This document shows positions 11,890-24,851 of a DNA stretch of 64,000 nt, piece by piece. Position numbers and translations under genes: made by a program. This DNA is from Taudactylus pleione. Its lineage: Eukaryota; Chordata; Amphibia; Anura; Myobatrachidae. The number at the start of each line of letters is the position of its first letter. The stretch's first letter is position 1. Where the stretch lies: positions 4,727,501-4,791,500 of the forward strand of contig JAUIMM010000088.1 in the NCBI GenBank assembly GCA_031769625.1, written 5' to 3'. The notes below the pieces were generated by a model. It searched no databases. It was not told the origin of the DNA and saw nothing but the letters and a program-made list of their open reading frames with translations.

Positions 11890-12206
11890 GAGAGGGAGCA
11901 GTATTGGGTTATGGGACTGTCACAGGTGTGCAATTGAAGTGGTTGCAAACTTAGACGATTACATTGAAGACCATACTCTGACGGAGAATTTACCCTTATA
12001 ATGGGGCAGGTGCAAGCTTTGATGGTGCGACCAATGGTTGCATCTAAACTAAAGACACACAAAGTGCGATGGTTGTGACTGCAGCCGCTTACAGTGGGCC
12101 TCCCAGTCCTTGCACAGTCAGATGCCATGATGGGAAGGGCTTTTACTAGCATTCGCATAAAGTCGCAGACACAGCTAAAGCATTCACAGCAGTGAGCGGT
12201 TCTGAA
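11890..12206. mobile_element. Harbinger-type element, family C (left end unclear)
   Basis: The right end gcggttctgaatcagcccc at 12188-12206 and interior (cttttactag, gcataaagtcgc) match, in reverse complement, the block at 16851-17000. Confidence 0.55.
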
Positions 12207-12660
12207 TCAGCCCCATTGCCACTAAGACTTATTGCTAATAGATCAGCTACTGTATCAATAATTGCTGGTAAAAGAGGGCAGCTCTGTTGAGTATCTCCTA
12301 TGAATTTAAAAAAATGGAAGGAAATCCACTCACCGGCACCCAAGCGACAGGCTGATATCATAGCATACTCATCTATATTATAACGTGAGGCATACATAGT
12401 AGACCTGTAGGTCAGAGGCTTTAGCTGTGTTGAGTGTAAGAACAACACAGGATCTTGTGGCCTTGTAATATTAGCAAATGGTAAATTGGTTGTTTTATAT
12501 GAACTGCGGTAGATTTGGCAGGCATAAAGCCTGTTTAATCTGTGCATTAGGTTGTGAATAATACTGCTAAATGTAATTCCCAGAACTTTTGCAAATATCT
12601 TCGCATAAGTGTTGATTGAGGATTAGGGGAGGATTGTCCTAGGAAGATGTCACAATAATA

Positions 12661-13032
12661 ACCCTTTTCCACCAAAAACCCGAGTCCAACCTGGGTTTAT
12701 GGACATGATTCCAAACCAGGTCAGATTCCGTTTACACTGCACCTTCGATCGGGGTTATTCCCAGGTTAGCCCCGTTCACGCTGAACCCAGGTCTACCCAG
12801 CTAAACTTGTGAGGTCATAAAAAGTGGGAAGTGACTACTCCACAACCACCAATCTGCTCATTTTAGGCATGACCCAAGTAGGATAACCCGGATCGTGCCG
12901 TTTACACTGTACCATTACCCGGGTCCATCCTGGGTCTGACCCTGGTAGCTACCTGGGTTGGATTCACCCTTTTCCACTGAACTGGTACCACGGTAGACCC
13001 GGCAATAACCATTATTGCAGCAGTGGAAAAGG
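12661..13032. mobile_element. Inverted-repeat DNA element, superfamily unsure
   Basis: Ends acccttttccac and gtggaaaaggga. The interior has several cctgggt/acccagg repeats and no coding sequence. Flanks ataata and tattag do not give a clear target duplication. Confidence 0.6.
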
Positions 13033-13309
13033 GATATTAGTTGCAGTAGAGATGATTAATGTATCATACAATTGGAGAGAGAAAGAGAGAGATGTAGTAG
13101 ATATGTTAAAATAGGGGCAAATTAATCACAATTTTCTGTCCTCTGCCAGACTACTAAAGGAAGAGAGAAGAGGAAGAAAGAAAAGGGAGGAACACCTAAG
13201 AGTTAAGTGAAATTGAATATCATGGTTGAAGATGTGTGAGAAGCGTATAAACACTAAGGGCCCAATTTCTCAACGATACCTAACCCCTCGCTAAAGGGGT
13301 TATGTCATC

Positions 13310-14630
13310 CAGGGTCGGATTAAGGTCTGTGGGGGCCCCTGGGCAACAAACATGTGGGGGCCCCTATTAAATGTGACAAACTGGGGGTATGCGCAATGGG
13401 AACCTTATGCAGAGCCCCCAGTAGTGTCAGTGCCCACAGTGGTAGTTCCCCGTATGCAGTGCACCCAGTAGTAGTGCCCCCTACGCAATACTCCCATTAG
13501 TAGTGTCCCCTGTAGTAATGCCCTCTGTATAAATGCCCCCAGTAGTAATACCCCTGTAGTTGTGCCCCAAATAGTAATGCCCCCAGTAGTAATTGAGCGT
13601 GTGCCCAATAGTAATGCCCTAGTAGTAATGCCCCCTGTATAAATCCCCCAGTAGAAATACCCATGTAGTTGTGCCCCCAATAGTAATGCCCCCAGTAGTC
13701 ATTCCCCCTTTAGTAGAGCCCTCTGTAGAAATGCCCCCAGTAGTAATGCCCCTCTATTAGTGCCCCAATACTAATGCTCCCTCTCTAGTAGCGCCCCTAA
13801 TAGAGATGCCCCCTGATTAATGCCCCCAGCAGTAATGCTTCCCCCCCGAGTAATGTTCCCAGTAGTAATCCCCCCCCAGTAATGCCCCCAGTAGTAATGT
13901 CCCCAGTAGTAATGCCTCCCCCCTCCCCGAGTAATGCCCCAGTAGTAATGCTCCCCCCTGAATAATGCCCCCAGTAGTAATGCCTCCCCCCTCCCAGAGT
14001 AATACCCCAGTAGTAATGCTCCCCCCTGAATAATGCCCCCAGTAGTAATGCCCCAGTAGTAATGCTCCCCCCTGAATAATGCCCCCAGTAGTAATGCCCC
14101 AGTAGTAATGCTCCCCCCTGAATAATGCCCCCCGCCAGTAATGCCCCCAGTAGTAATGCCTCCCCCCTCCCCGAGTAATGCCTCAGGTATAATGCTCCCC
14201 CCCCGAGTAATGTCCCCTTTAGTAATGCCCCCCTGCCAGTAATGCCCCCAGTAGGCCGCTTGCACTTAAAAAAAAATAAAGCTCATACTTACCTGAACCT
14301 TAGCCCCGCGTCCGCTGCAGTCCGCTCGGCTGCTCCTCCACACTACGTCATGACGTCTCTGCCATAGTGCTCTGCGTGAGCCGGAAGCTGGAGCTCATGT
14401 GAGCTCAAGACTCCGGCTGCCGCTGCGGGGAGGGAGCCTGGCGCCCGCTGTTTACAGCAGCGGGCGCCTGGTAAAAGGAGCCTCCCTGCGGGGCCGGGGT
14501 TAGGTTGGCTGGAGGAGGCGGAACCAGTTCCGCCTCCTCCGGTCCACTTTAACCCCGATGGATGTGGGGGCCCTTAACGTGTGGGGGCCCAGGGACGATC
14601 GCCCCTGTCGCCCCCGTTAATCCGGCCCTG
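13310..14630. mobile_element. Non-autonomous hAT element carrying a minisatellite
   Basis: 1,321 bp with 14-bp ends cagggtcggattaa and ttaatccggccctg (one mismatch), and perfect 8-bp duplications atgtcatc at 13302-13309 and 14631-14638. It holds the array at 13405-14262 and a GC-rich core at about 14285-14500 that also occurs, inverted, in the element at 47706. No transposase. Confidence 0.92.
13405..14262. repeat. Minisatellite of about 15-bp AGTAGTAATGCCCCC units
   Basis: Irregular tandem array of agtagtaatgcccc variants with longer composite units (ctcccccctgaataatgccc recurs). It lies wholly inside the hAT element at 13310. Glycine/tyrosine-rich open frames on the minus strand come from the repeat and are not a gene. 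Confidence 0.92.
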
Positions 14631-15240
14631 ATGTCATCCTTTCTGTAATTAACAAACAGTGGTAACCTAAGATCATCGCTATCGGTCACCGCATCACTCT
14701 TGCATCTTTAGATGGCGAGAGCAATGTGTTTCCCATTGCCAGCTTCAGCAAAGCCTTCCAGGCACAGCAGTGTCTCCACCAGTTGAAATAGTCATGCACA
14801 TGCGCAGACTGACCGTCGCAAATGACATAGAAGCCGGTCGCTGGTAGCAACAGGCTGCCAGCAACAGCGGAAGATACCGCTGAGGACAGAGATAGTCGCT
14901 GGGCCTCCCCAGACTTCGCTAGAGAGGGGAATAATGCTGAATATCAGTGGCATATTCATTAGTATCACTGCAATTCTAAACAAAATATGTGGCCGGAGAG
15001 AGAATCAATTTAGGACAAAATGTCACCACAAAATAGCTGCCAGGATCTGGGCATCCTTTATATGGGGCCGTGACCTGCATTGTGACATCACAATGCATGC
15101 AGGCCGCAGCTAGAGATGGCTGTAGCTTAGATCAGGGCTAGGCCCAGATGCCATGCAGCAGCACCATGGTAAGTATAGAAAAGCCGGGGCTCAGGAGATG
15201 GTAGTGTAAATCAGGGAATGGTGAGTGCCATGGGTTAGTG

Positions 15241-15249
15241 CTCTATCTC

Positions 15250-15319
<70 letters not shown>
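15241..15319. repeat. (TATC)n microsatellite
   Basis: About 18 near-perfect tetranucleotide units. Confidence 0.97.
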
Positions 15320-16850
15320 CACTAAATTTGTACCACTTCACAGCTCACAATATTGTTCACCAATACAAGCCAAAGGCTGGCTAAACTAAGAACCAGAGCA
15401 GTGGCACAAATACACGGCAGCTATTTCTGTTTAAAAATGTTTTGCAAATTTGTTGAGCAGTTCCCCAAAATCTCTCCAACCATAAAAACAGGAATTCTAT
15501 AAAATGTTTATATATTGATTTTGAAAAGGGTCCAGTCTCCAGACTCGAGCAGCAATACACCTGTTAGCACTCAAGAAATTCCTATTGATCCTAGTGCTAC
15601 AGTAGATCAAGCAACATATAATCTGGTTTTTGTTGGAAAGATGTTATTTTAAAAATTGAAGCAACAGCAATAAATTTAAGAGTAAAATTGTTGTAATAAA
15701 AGGCAAAAGTACTTCCAACCAAGGTCCGTGATATATTGCCATTGTAATATAATGGCAATTGCACTTCAATGTCAACGTGACCACTGTTAGTATAGCTGGC
15801 ATGAATTTTAAAAATTACATCTTTAACAGATGTATTGCTGCTTGAATCAGGAGATTGTATCTTTTAACATACACTTGGATACAAGATGCTACATGTATTA
15901 AGCTTCATAGTGCGATTATATGTTCTGGATGATTGCTGCAATTTTCAAAAGATTTATATGAGATATGTTGCAGTAATTCCCAAGCTATCTGTATTAGACA
16001 GTTTTATATTATGTAGCTGTTGTATTCTGTGTAGGTCATGTGTATTTTCTGATTTTTTTTATTGTTAATTAATTTTTATTTGTTTATTAAATAGATCAAT
16101 ATTAATGGATCTTTTGCGGTATAGTTTATTTATTCAGTGCATTCTTATATCCAGTATTGTGGGTAGCTATGAATATTCCTGAGCATTAAAATGAAAGGGA
16201 ATAGCCATATACTGGGTAGAGAATGCTCCTGAGAAATATTTTGTGACATCACCTGAACATGCGAGATGTGGGTGTGAAAAGGTTGAGCAAAAGTAACTGG
16301 TTTGTCTAAAAATTATAATATTTGCCTCCAAATTGTATCTCACACTATTTTCTACTGAGTTCTGTCACAACTATGATTTGTTTCCAAAGTTGACACTTTG
16401 CAGTAGTCTTCAGTTACTCCCTGACATTTCTCAAAATATGCTTACCACTTAAATTGATCAGAGTTATTTTAATCAAAAGTCTGTTTAAATGTAGTGTTAT
16501 AAAAAAAAAACCTGGCACATGGATTAAGAACGTAAAGACAGAATGTTATCAAATGGAGTATATTATGATGAAGAAAGTCACAAAGGTTAATGTATACTAA
16601 AAATATAAACAAAAAGGACAAAAGTAATACTATTGCAAAACAATGCATAAAAGAAAATGAAATAACCACAGAAACATTACAACTCATGCTCTTTCGTGTG
16701 ACAGCGTCGGGGTGAGACTAAAACACTGGTATATCTTCAGTAGCAGATTGACTTCCAAGAAATTACAATTTCTAACCTTAATATTTTTTAAACATTCTCT
16801 GGTGGCCATGAGCCCCTCTTCACAGGAAAATCATTGAAAGTAAATATGGG
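15320..16850. other. AT-rich stretch without gene
   Basis: No recognised element. Bases about 15490-15532 (caggaattctataaaatg...) recur in diverged form at about 17890-17930, so a dispersed repeat may be present. Confidence 0.5.
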
Positions 16851-17109
16851 GCTTATTTAGAGTCACTGCTGCAACCGCTTTAGCGTCTTTTGCCATAGTT
16901 GCGACTTTATGCTATTGCTAGTAAAAGCTCTTCTCCTGGTGTAGAAGCATTCATCTGAATGTGCAAGGGCTGGGGCACCCTCTTTGAGCAGGTGCAATCA
17001 CAACCAACCCACTCTGTGCGTCTATAGATGCAACCATCGATTGTACCGGTGAAACTTGCACCTGCCCATGCTAGTATGCCTATGCCTCCAATGTAAGCAA
17101 TTAAGTGTC
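16851..17109. mobile_element. Harbinger-type element, family C
   Basis: Starts ggggcttatttagagtcac and matches the reverse complement of 12000-12206. It abuts the next element at 17113, so its right end may have been lost. Confidence 0.5.
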
Positions 17110-17112
17110 TGA

Positions 17113-17619
17113 TGGCCTGATTCAACCATGTATGCAGATTGGTCGATGGTGCGTACTGCGCATGCGTATGCATTGTAGTGCGTGTGCGTGAGTTAGCATT
17201 GAGATCGCTCTGTGTTCACCTACGCAGATACAAAGCCATCACAGACAGAGGGACGGGACGTCAGCATCTGGGGGTGGTGACAGGGGAAACGCAGGCGTGT
17301 CAGTCCGCTTGAATGCCGTTGCATGGGCGTGCATAAATTAGCCACTGCGATGGCATACGCAGCTTGTGTACTCACTGCGTGCAACGAGGTTAGCAATTTC
17401 TGAGTAAGGTCAGACCTGCTGTATATGTGCGTGAGGGGCCGATGTTACTCGATGTTCCCGATGTATACGCAGAAAAGCATTACGGATGTGCAAAAGTGGT
17501 ACTGGGCTTCTCTATGCTGGCTTTGGGCATCTCTATACTATCTTTACGATTGCAGTCATTAGCATATTTTCGCAGCAGGCCTCCGCAGCTGCAATCGCGA
17601 TCCATACTGAATCAGGTCC
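17113..17619. mobile_element. PIF/Harbinger-type miniature element, family B
   Basis: 507 bp. Ends tggcctgattcaacc and ctgaatcaggtcc, flanked by TGA (17110-17112 and 17620-17622). Shares the interior (aacgcaggcgtgtcag, gggcgtgcataaattagcc) with 2760. Confidence 0.8.
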
Positions 17620-18060
17620 TGAGTTTGCAAAACTGCCATTACACGCATATAAAACAGTACATTTCCGTGCGTCTGCATAGCCACCACTATACATTTCCAA
17701 TACATTTCTGAGATTGTGCATTTAAATTGCTACTGCGTACACACAGTGTAATGCATGTGCCGTACACGTTTTTAGAAATTCTTTTCACATGCGCAGAAGC
17801 AAACGGTCGCTCAGTTCTGTGCTCATCAGCATTGCGTGTTACTCAGAATCGGTCCCTTTCTCTGCTAAATTGTATAACACGCTTTAGTCAGGAATTCTAT
17901 AAAATGCTTTAATCTTGATATTGAAAAGAGAGTCGAATGTTTCTATTGGAATGGGTGTCTATATGTGATACCCCTATTTGAATTTTGGACTGCGCTGCAG
18001 CCGCCACTACCCATGACCCCTGCATCTGGCTAGCAGCGTGTCTGGAATGGCACCTTACAG

Positions 18061-18383
18061 TTATGCTACGTACACACGGGACGATCTGTTCAGCGATCGA
18101 TATCGCTGAACGATCTCCCTTGAAATTCCTGGTGTGTTGGTTGAATGATAAACTTCATCCACACACCAACAATATCACCCATGACCAACAACAATTCCCT
18201 CCTGTAGGATATCGTCCAGGTTGGCCTGCAAGCATGGATGATTAACGATATCGTTATCGTCCATGCGGGAACGCGCATCGTTGGTCGATCGTTGGCAGCA
18301 TAAAAATAAAAATGAACAATATGAACAATTCAACGATGAATATCGTTATCGTTCATTTAAATCATACCGTGTGTACACAGCAT
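18061..18383. mobile_element. piggyBac-like palindromic element
   Basis: Inverted ends tgctacgtacacacgg and ccgtgtgtacacagca, with many ATCGTT/AACGAT sub-palindromes inside. No coding sequence. Confidence 0.55.
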
Positions 18384-18486
18384 CAGTATCACTACTGCAG
18401 ATGCTCCAGGCATGTGTCCTGCAGTCTGTAAAGTCACCCGGAGCGTCCGGATTTACAAAATGTTATTTGTTGTCTTCTCTCCTAAG

Positions 18487-19055
18487 GCCTATTCAATTAG
18501 CCGCCATAAGCAATTTTTGGCGAAAAGTTTCCACCGCCGATGACTTAATTTCGCTAGGTGAGAACTTATCCTCGTATTCAATTCCAAAGACTGTCCGCCG
18601 GTGCGAAAAGTCTGCGCCTTGTAACCGGGCGGAAAAGATTCGCCTCTAAATGCAGGCGTAAAAAAGTGCAGAATTGGGGGTTTGGGGTGCAAAGTTGCGG
18701 AAACGCCCCTGCAACCTTGGGACAGTCCCCCAAAAACTGCATCAAAAAAAGTTTATAAAAAACTTCAGACCGCCCCAAAAAAGTACTTTTGTTTTGGGGG
18801 CAAAAAAGTTCAAAGTTGGGGGACAAACGTAAAAACTAGCGAAATAGACTCCAGGGGGTCCCCCAAGTGTCCCCAGGTGTTTTTTTGATTGCAGATGTTT
18901 TCTTAAGGTGCATTTTTAAAACCTCTCTTTAGCGATTTTTAACCATGCTTGCACCCATTTTCATGTACCCCAAATTTGCTGGGGCTACTTATTTTTGCAA
19001 AAAACCTACTTACTGCTATTCTTCACCACTTGTGCAAAGACGCTAAATAGCAGCT
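18487..19055. mobile_element. Harbinger-like element related to 25720 (right end unclear)
   Basis: Starts after TAA with ggcctattcaattagccgcc, followed by gcgaaaag and gcgaaa-type blocks as in the 25720 element. The right terminus could not be found. Confidence 0.45.
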
Positions 19056-19059
19056 ATTG

Positions 19060-20116
19060 AGAGCATTTAAGCACAACAAATACCTTGAGCAGGGCTATTC
19101 GGGGGTATCCATAGTGATCCCCCATGTCAGTGCATCTTTTGGGGGGGGGGGGTGTCAGGCAGATTTTACCAAATCTGGCAGCACTTTTGACCTGTTTGAG
19201 TTTCTCCGGGACGCGTTTTCACGTTCTTTGGAATTTAATTATTTTCTCCATTTTCATTTTGCCAAAACACAAATTCCATTATATATTTGTAAGTTAAGTG
19301 TAGTTGTTAGATCAGCTTCTTTGTATGAGTCTATGCACAAATTCATAAGGCATTCTTTCGTAAGACGTACTTTGTTTCATATATTGGCTTGATCTGCTGT
19401 TGATGATATTTACCTTTATTGTTCTGTTTATCTTTTTTTACAAACCCTCTAAGAGGTAACAAAGTCCTGTGGTGAGAACTTCAACCATTACCTTGTATGG
19501 GTACAGCATTCAGTTGGCCATAAACCATTGATGACAGGCTGATCTGATCTGCAGACCTCTTTTATACACATCCTGGCTAGTTGATGAAACACAAGCTCCA
19601 AATGCAAAGGTGGATTAACCCCATCTTTTCTTACACACGGGGACTTTCACAGCTACTCACTTCATTGGGAGTAAACCTCTATGAATTTATATTTGATTTA
19701 TTTCATTATTTATTATGCAATAATTATGCCAGCGTCCAACCCTGCCTTTACTCAACCAATTTGGCCTGCACGGTAAAAAAATGGGGAGGGAGACCCTGGG
19801 CATATGCGGTCAAAGGGAATGTTTTTATTACCCGTAAACACTTGGTGGATATGCTCAGTAGCTACGATCAGACATGAATTGTATAAAACAAATGAGGTCC
19901 ATCTGAGACAGAAAAAGATACTGAAATACAGATGTCCCACCTGTATATTAGAAAGCTGCAATGGAGGAAGATACCACACAAACAACTGCCAGTGATGTGC
20001 TATGCAAATAACCCTACATTGGCAATTGAAAAATAAAACAACAAGCAAACACAAAGTATTTGTGCAGAAAACATGCATGTTTTACTAATGATTACAACTC
20101 TTTTGAACCGAGTAAA
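19060..20116. other. No gene seen
   Basis: A G-run lies at about 19141-19151. Open frames are short and unlike known proteins. Confidence 0.5.
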
Positions 20117-20153
20117 ACCGAGCCTGCACATCCCTACTATAGACACTTTCATA
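20117..20153. mobile_element. End fragment of TA-flanked hairpin element (see 37770)
   Basis: The stretch cctgcacatccctacta equals the right end of the element at 37770-37949. Confidence 0.55.
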
Positions 20154-21024
20154 ATGGGGTACCCTTAAGATTGCAAATAGGTAAAGTTACTGTGACTCCT
20201 GTCTTTGTATCATGCTTATATACTGTGATGCAGCTAGCACCCTGATACCTAATTAGAATGTCTCAGTACCTGCAGTACAGTACATTAGTGTGCATTAAGC
20301 AAGAAAGAAAAGATAAAAGTCACTTAGCAGACCTATTTAAGCTATGCCACTTGGCCTCAGCTAGCTCCTACGTTTGCTGTTCAGATCTCAATTCATTTAA
20401 ACTTCACAATGTATTATATCATTTATAAACCCGTAATTCCTAGGTACATGTCTGTCATTTTTAGCCTTTTAAATTATCTCTCTGGAGGGGATCATTTGAT
20501 AGAATTGTAGGAAGGATCCCCCCGCAGTGCTTTATTGCAGTAGAGGCCTTATTCAATTACAGCAAAATGTATAAAATTCATAGTACTCAGACGCTTTGCA
20601 ATGTTATAAGCAGCACAATTGCAGGTTTTACAACAAACGCTCGCACTCCAGACAGTGCACTGATAAATGAATAAAGGTCCACAGGCAGTTATTACCAAAC
20701 CGGGAGATCTAGGAGTCTAGGTACTGACACATTCTGGCTGTGTGAAATACCAAGGTTTAGAAACACCAAACCAGTTCCATATACTGTAGTACTGTAATGC
20801 AAGTGCCACCATTCTACGCCACAACTAACCTAGATTAGCATCCTTGTGATGGCCAATTGCTGTTATCACTATGGGGCCTATTTATAAAGCTCCTTTTCCT
20901 TAAAATCATGATTTAAATATCAGGACTACTTTAAAGGCAAACATAGGCAAAATCAGGTCACAATCTCCATTATTCTCAATGGGGACTGTGGTCTCGCCCT
21001 GTTTATCAATCTGCAAAAAGCTAC
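20154..21024. other. No gene seen
   Basis: Unique-looking sequence. Nothing supportable. Confidence 0.45.
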
Positions 21025-21489
21025 CAGGGCCATAACTAGGGTGGTGCAACATATGCCACCGCACAGGGCACAGCAGGGGGCGCTATTTGGGCATGTTAAT
21101 TTTTTGTTTATAATCACTCTCACAGCTTTCTCTTACTCCTCCCTGGCTGACTCCCCTTCTATCTGGCCACCTCCCCAAGCACCTTTATCACACTGTGGGG
21201 TCTATTTACTAAGCAGTGTTAGGAGACAGAGTGAAAAGTGATAAGGTGCCAGACAAACACTGCTTAGTCAATGGACCCCTGTATTTGGCAGTTACACCTG
21301 GATAACAGTGGTACAATGGGATTGGTACCCCTTCATCATCATACGGAGCAAATCAGATTGGTCATGGCCCTTACCCATGAGGCCACACCCCTTTTTTGGG
21401 CACACATCCTATGACCCTGTGTGAAAAATAGGAGGGGTGCCAATGCTCTTACTGGCCCAGGGCACCCAGAAGTCTAGCTATGGCTCTGA
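21025..21489. mobile_element. hAT-like element with an inner miniature element
   Basis: Ends cagggccataactagg and ctagctatggctctg form imperfect inverted repeats. No clear target duplication. At 21196-21281 an inner pair (gtctatttactaagcagtg, cactgcttagtcaatgg) looks like a nested miniature element. Confidence 0.55.
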
Positions 21490-21559
21490 CAGTTATGTTA
21501 GCAAAAGTTGGCTTCAGAGTAAAATGCATTGAGTACCTGGAAAGAGATTTGGAATTCCA

Positions 21560-21814
21560 ACCCTATTCATAGCATCTTCTATGCGGCTGCACCATCCCAA
21601 TAAATCCACATGTGAGAGGAGCCATCTATCCTGGGTGCAAAATATATCTCCGAAATCACTGGATCTTTGGAGAAATGGAAGTCAGCCACATCTCCACTTA
21701 CACACACACAAATAGGCTGCAGATTGGCAGAGATGCGCAAGTACCCTTTGCCTTTGCGAGCAGTGCGAAAAATTGCAGATACAGCCACTTTGCGCACGAC
21801 TATGAATCAGGCCT
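21560..21814. mobile_element. Harbinger-type fragment
   Basis: Only the right end (actatgaatcaggcc) is clear, with upstream similarity (cactttgcg) to 51960. Confidence 0.45.
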
Positions 21815-22273
21815 CATCGCCAGAGAGGTGTTAGAGAGCAGTGCACTCTGGCACAGTCTCCTCTCTCTACTATACATGCTGGGTACTAGGACCCAGAGTC
21901 AGGGGGTAATGATGTCACTGCTGGGCTACTGCTCATGTGCAGCTGGCACTCTCTTTACTGTGTGAGTGTACAGTACTTAGCTCCTGAAGTCAGGCACCTA
22001 AATACTGAAGTTAACTCCTGCAATACTACTATTCTGCTTACCGCTGATACTGCTGTTACCAACATTGCCTGCTACCCTCCTGATCTCAATAAACCCAACA
22101 TCCTGCTTAAGGATACGCACGTGCAGCCAAATGGCCATGCATTCGTATGGTCTTACCTGGCAATTTATAGCGTGATAGCTATCACTTTACTGCCAGGCTC
22201 TTCGCTGAGACAGAGCCTTATAGGTGCTGCAGTTCCGGCAAGAGTTTTGTAATAAACTAGAACAAAAACTTAA

Positions 22274-22673
22274 GGGGCCTATCCATTAGCAGATCTTTCT
22301 CTACGATGAAAGACAAAAGATTTATCCCTTGAAAATTCCTGGGGCTGCGGTGACAGATATCTGTCATGTAGATGACAGATTTTTGCAAACGACGAACGAT
22401 ATTGCATGACTTCATTCAGGGAGTGGATTTTTTTTTAGGTTTCTATTAATTTTCATAAAAAATATAATTCATCGTTTACCGCTTATAAACTAACAGATAT
22501 TTCTAATATCTGTCAGCAATATGCGATAATTGACCAACATACTGGAGAGACGAAAGACACATTTGTCGGCCGCGGGACTGCGCATCTGTCATCGTTCAGG
22601 GCCTATCCATGGCAGATAAATTGAACGACTGAACAATATATCGTTCAAATTTATCTGCTAATGGATAGGCCCC
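22274..22673. mobile_element. piggyBac-like miniature element, family G
   Basis: 400 bp, with ends ggggcctatccattagcag and ctgctaatggataggcccc, perfectly flanked by TTAA (22270-22273 and 22674-22677). Sub-terminal arms pair widely. Non-coding. Confidence 0.9.
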
Positions 22674-22839
22674 TTAAGTCTTGTTTCACAATTTGTGGTG
22701 ATACGGAATTATAGTTTATATAGCCTATTTCTAAATATCATAAATAGGCCCTTAAGATTGACCAAGAGGAATTTGGAATAGGAATGGTCAGGGGTCAGAT
22801 TGCCATACTGAGAAATGGATCACTTATCAATGTATGCAT

Positions 22840-23190
22840 CAATTATTTTGCAGTTACGCTCGCACAGAGGAGTCATGTGCAAAGTTAGTGACAGGTAGTC
22901 AGCGTTTTGGTATGGGGGGGGTTGGCTAGGCAAACGCAGGTGTGTCTGATCATTTAAACACAATTTCATGGGCGTGCATAAATTAGCAATCTCATTCGCA
23001 GCATGAGAGCTCTCTGCGTGTCAAGAGAGACTGTGCTGGAGATGGGTCAGACCTGCTGCATGGCTGCCTGATCTGTGTCTATGTTACTGATGTTTATGCT
23101 GGTGCGTGACATCAGATGGATATGAGAAGGCAGCAGTGGGCATCCCTATGCGCGTGTAAGCTTTTAGAAACATTAGCAGCTTGCATTGGC
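22840..23190. mobile_element. Decayed Harbinger-type family B
   Basis: The interior (aaacgcaggtgtgtctg, gggcgtgcataaattagc) matches 2760 and 17113. The termini are lost. Confidence 0.6.
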
Positions 23191-23275
23191 GGACAGTATA
23201 TTTTTTTTTCCAGGTTGACCCATTCTTGGCATCAGAAATGCAACAGATAAGAAGCTGAATTATAGACAGGTAGAA

Positions 23276-23479
23276 CAGTGGTTCTCAAACTCTGTCCTCA
23301 GGACCCCACACAGTTCACATTTTCCAGGTCACACAGCAGGTGCACAGGTGTATTCATTACTCACTGACACATTTTAAAAGATCTACAAGTTGAGATCATT
23401 ATTTCACTTGTGATAATGTGAGGAGACCTGCAAAGCATGCACTGTTTGGGGTCCTGAGGACTGAGTTTGAGAACCTGTG
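23276..23479. mobile_element. hAT miniature element, family E
   Basis: Ends cagtggttctcaaactc and gagtttgagaacctgtg. Flanks aggtagaa (23268-23275) and aggtagta (23480-23487) match at 7 of 8. Same family as 10442 and 57866. Confidence 0.88.
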
Positions 23480-23913
23480 AGGTAGTAGAATTGATGCCAT
23501 ATTGCCACAGTAATCTGTGTGCTAAACTTTTTTTTAAGAAGGAAACCAATGATGCAGACTCAGGGGCATAACATCATGAGTCAGGAAGCATTGGCTGCTG
23601 GCTATAGAAGCGAGTTATTGGAAGCATGAAACACTACAGTTTGGAGAAATGAAGTTACTCACCTATGGGATTTGTCTATGAAGAATTACTTGGTTGGGAT
23701 CGCCTACAGGGCTGTAGCAAATTTGGGTTGTATTTGCCTAGTAGCAGCCTCATCACTACAACACATGACTGATTGATGATTGCCATACACCTTCCTTACA
23801 CCACACTCCATGCAGCCCCAGATAATTATAGATGGTGGCTCCTAATAAATTACTGTTCCATTACCAGCATGGTGTGAAAGTGAAATTACCAACGAGAATA
23901 GTATTACTATTAA

Positions 23914-24314
23914 GGGGCCTATCCATTAGCAGATGTTTTTCTGAAAGATGAAAGACAAAAGATATCTATTGAAAATTCCGGTGGCTGTGCTGGAAGATCT
24001 CTCATGAACATGACAGATTTTGGCAAAAGATGATCGAAGAATATCGCATGACATCATTCAGGGAGTGGATTTTTTTTTTTTTTTGCTCTGTGGCTGCTGC
24101 TGCTAATATCTTTCGTCGTTTACCGCATATAAACTGCCAGATATTTCTAATATCTGGCAGTGATATGCGATAATTGACCAACATGTTGGAGCGATGAAAG
24201 ATTCAATTTATCGGCCGTGGGAGTGCGCATCTGTCATCGTTCAGGGCCTATCCATAGCAGATAAATTGAACAACTGAACGATATATCGTTCAATCTGCTA
24301 ATGGATAGGCCCCT
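23914..24314. mobile_element. piggyBac-like miniature element, family G
   Basis: Same ends and length as 22274, flanked by TTAA at 23910-23913 and 24315-24318. Most of the interior matches the 22274 copy, so both are fairly young. Confidence 0.88.
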
Positions 24315-24851
24315 TTAATGTGCTGGATTGTGTTTGAATGGGCTCAAGCTGTAGAAAAGCTACAAATCACCTATTTGGATATGTGCTTTGCAGAATAGAT
24401 AAATTATGAATCCTGCTCTCCCAGACGCTCTGTGACGTACAACGCAGTTCACCGAAAGCAAACGTTTCTGGGATGCAGTCACCAGTCCATGTTTTTCTCC
24501 ACACTACTTTGGGAGATCCCCCCCCCCACCCCCAATTGCCCTGGGACTAGCCAGTTGTACCAATAGCCCCTGTTATAAACCACCACTGTTTTTGCTATGA
24601 AGGAGGTTCATCAATATTACCACCTTCAAAAATTATTCACTACAAAATATATGGGAAGACTTTGATTTTATACTTCTCAAAAGCTATTGTGACCGGTTAT
24701 TGCATTTATATTGCCATAGGGCCAAGTACAGCTTCTGAGGGCTGTAATCATAGGTGTATCAGGTGTAAGAACAAGTAGAGAAATTGGTGATTAATCCAGT
24801 TGAGCCCCTGGAAGGAATCCACAATAAACGTGCAGTGCTGTAAAGCCTTAA

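Noticed and set aside
13771..14265. 164-codon glycine/tyrosine-rich frame on the minus strand
   Set aside because: Translation of the AGTAGTAATGCCCCC minisatellite inside a hAT element, with no independent coding evidence.
19752..20078. 108-codon minus frame rich in Cys/Leu as a small gene
   Set aside because: No recognised domain or conserved context; composition fits chance in AT-rich DNA.
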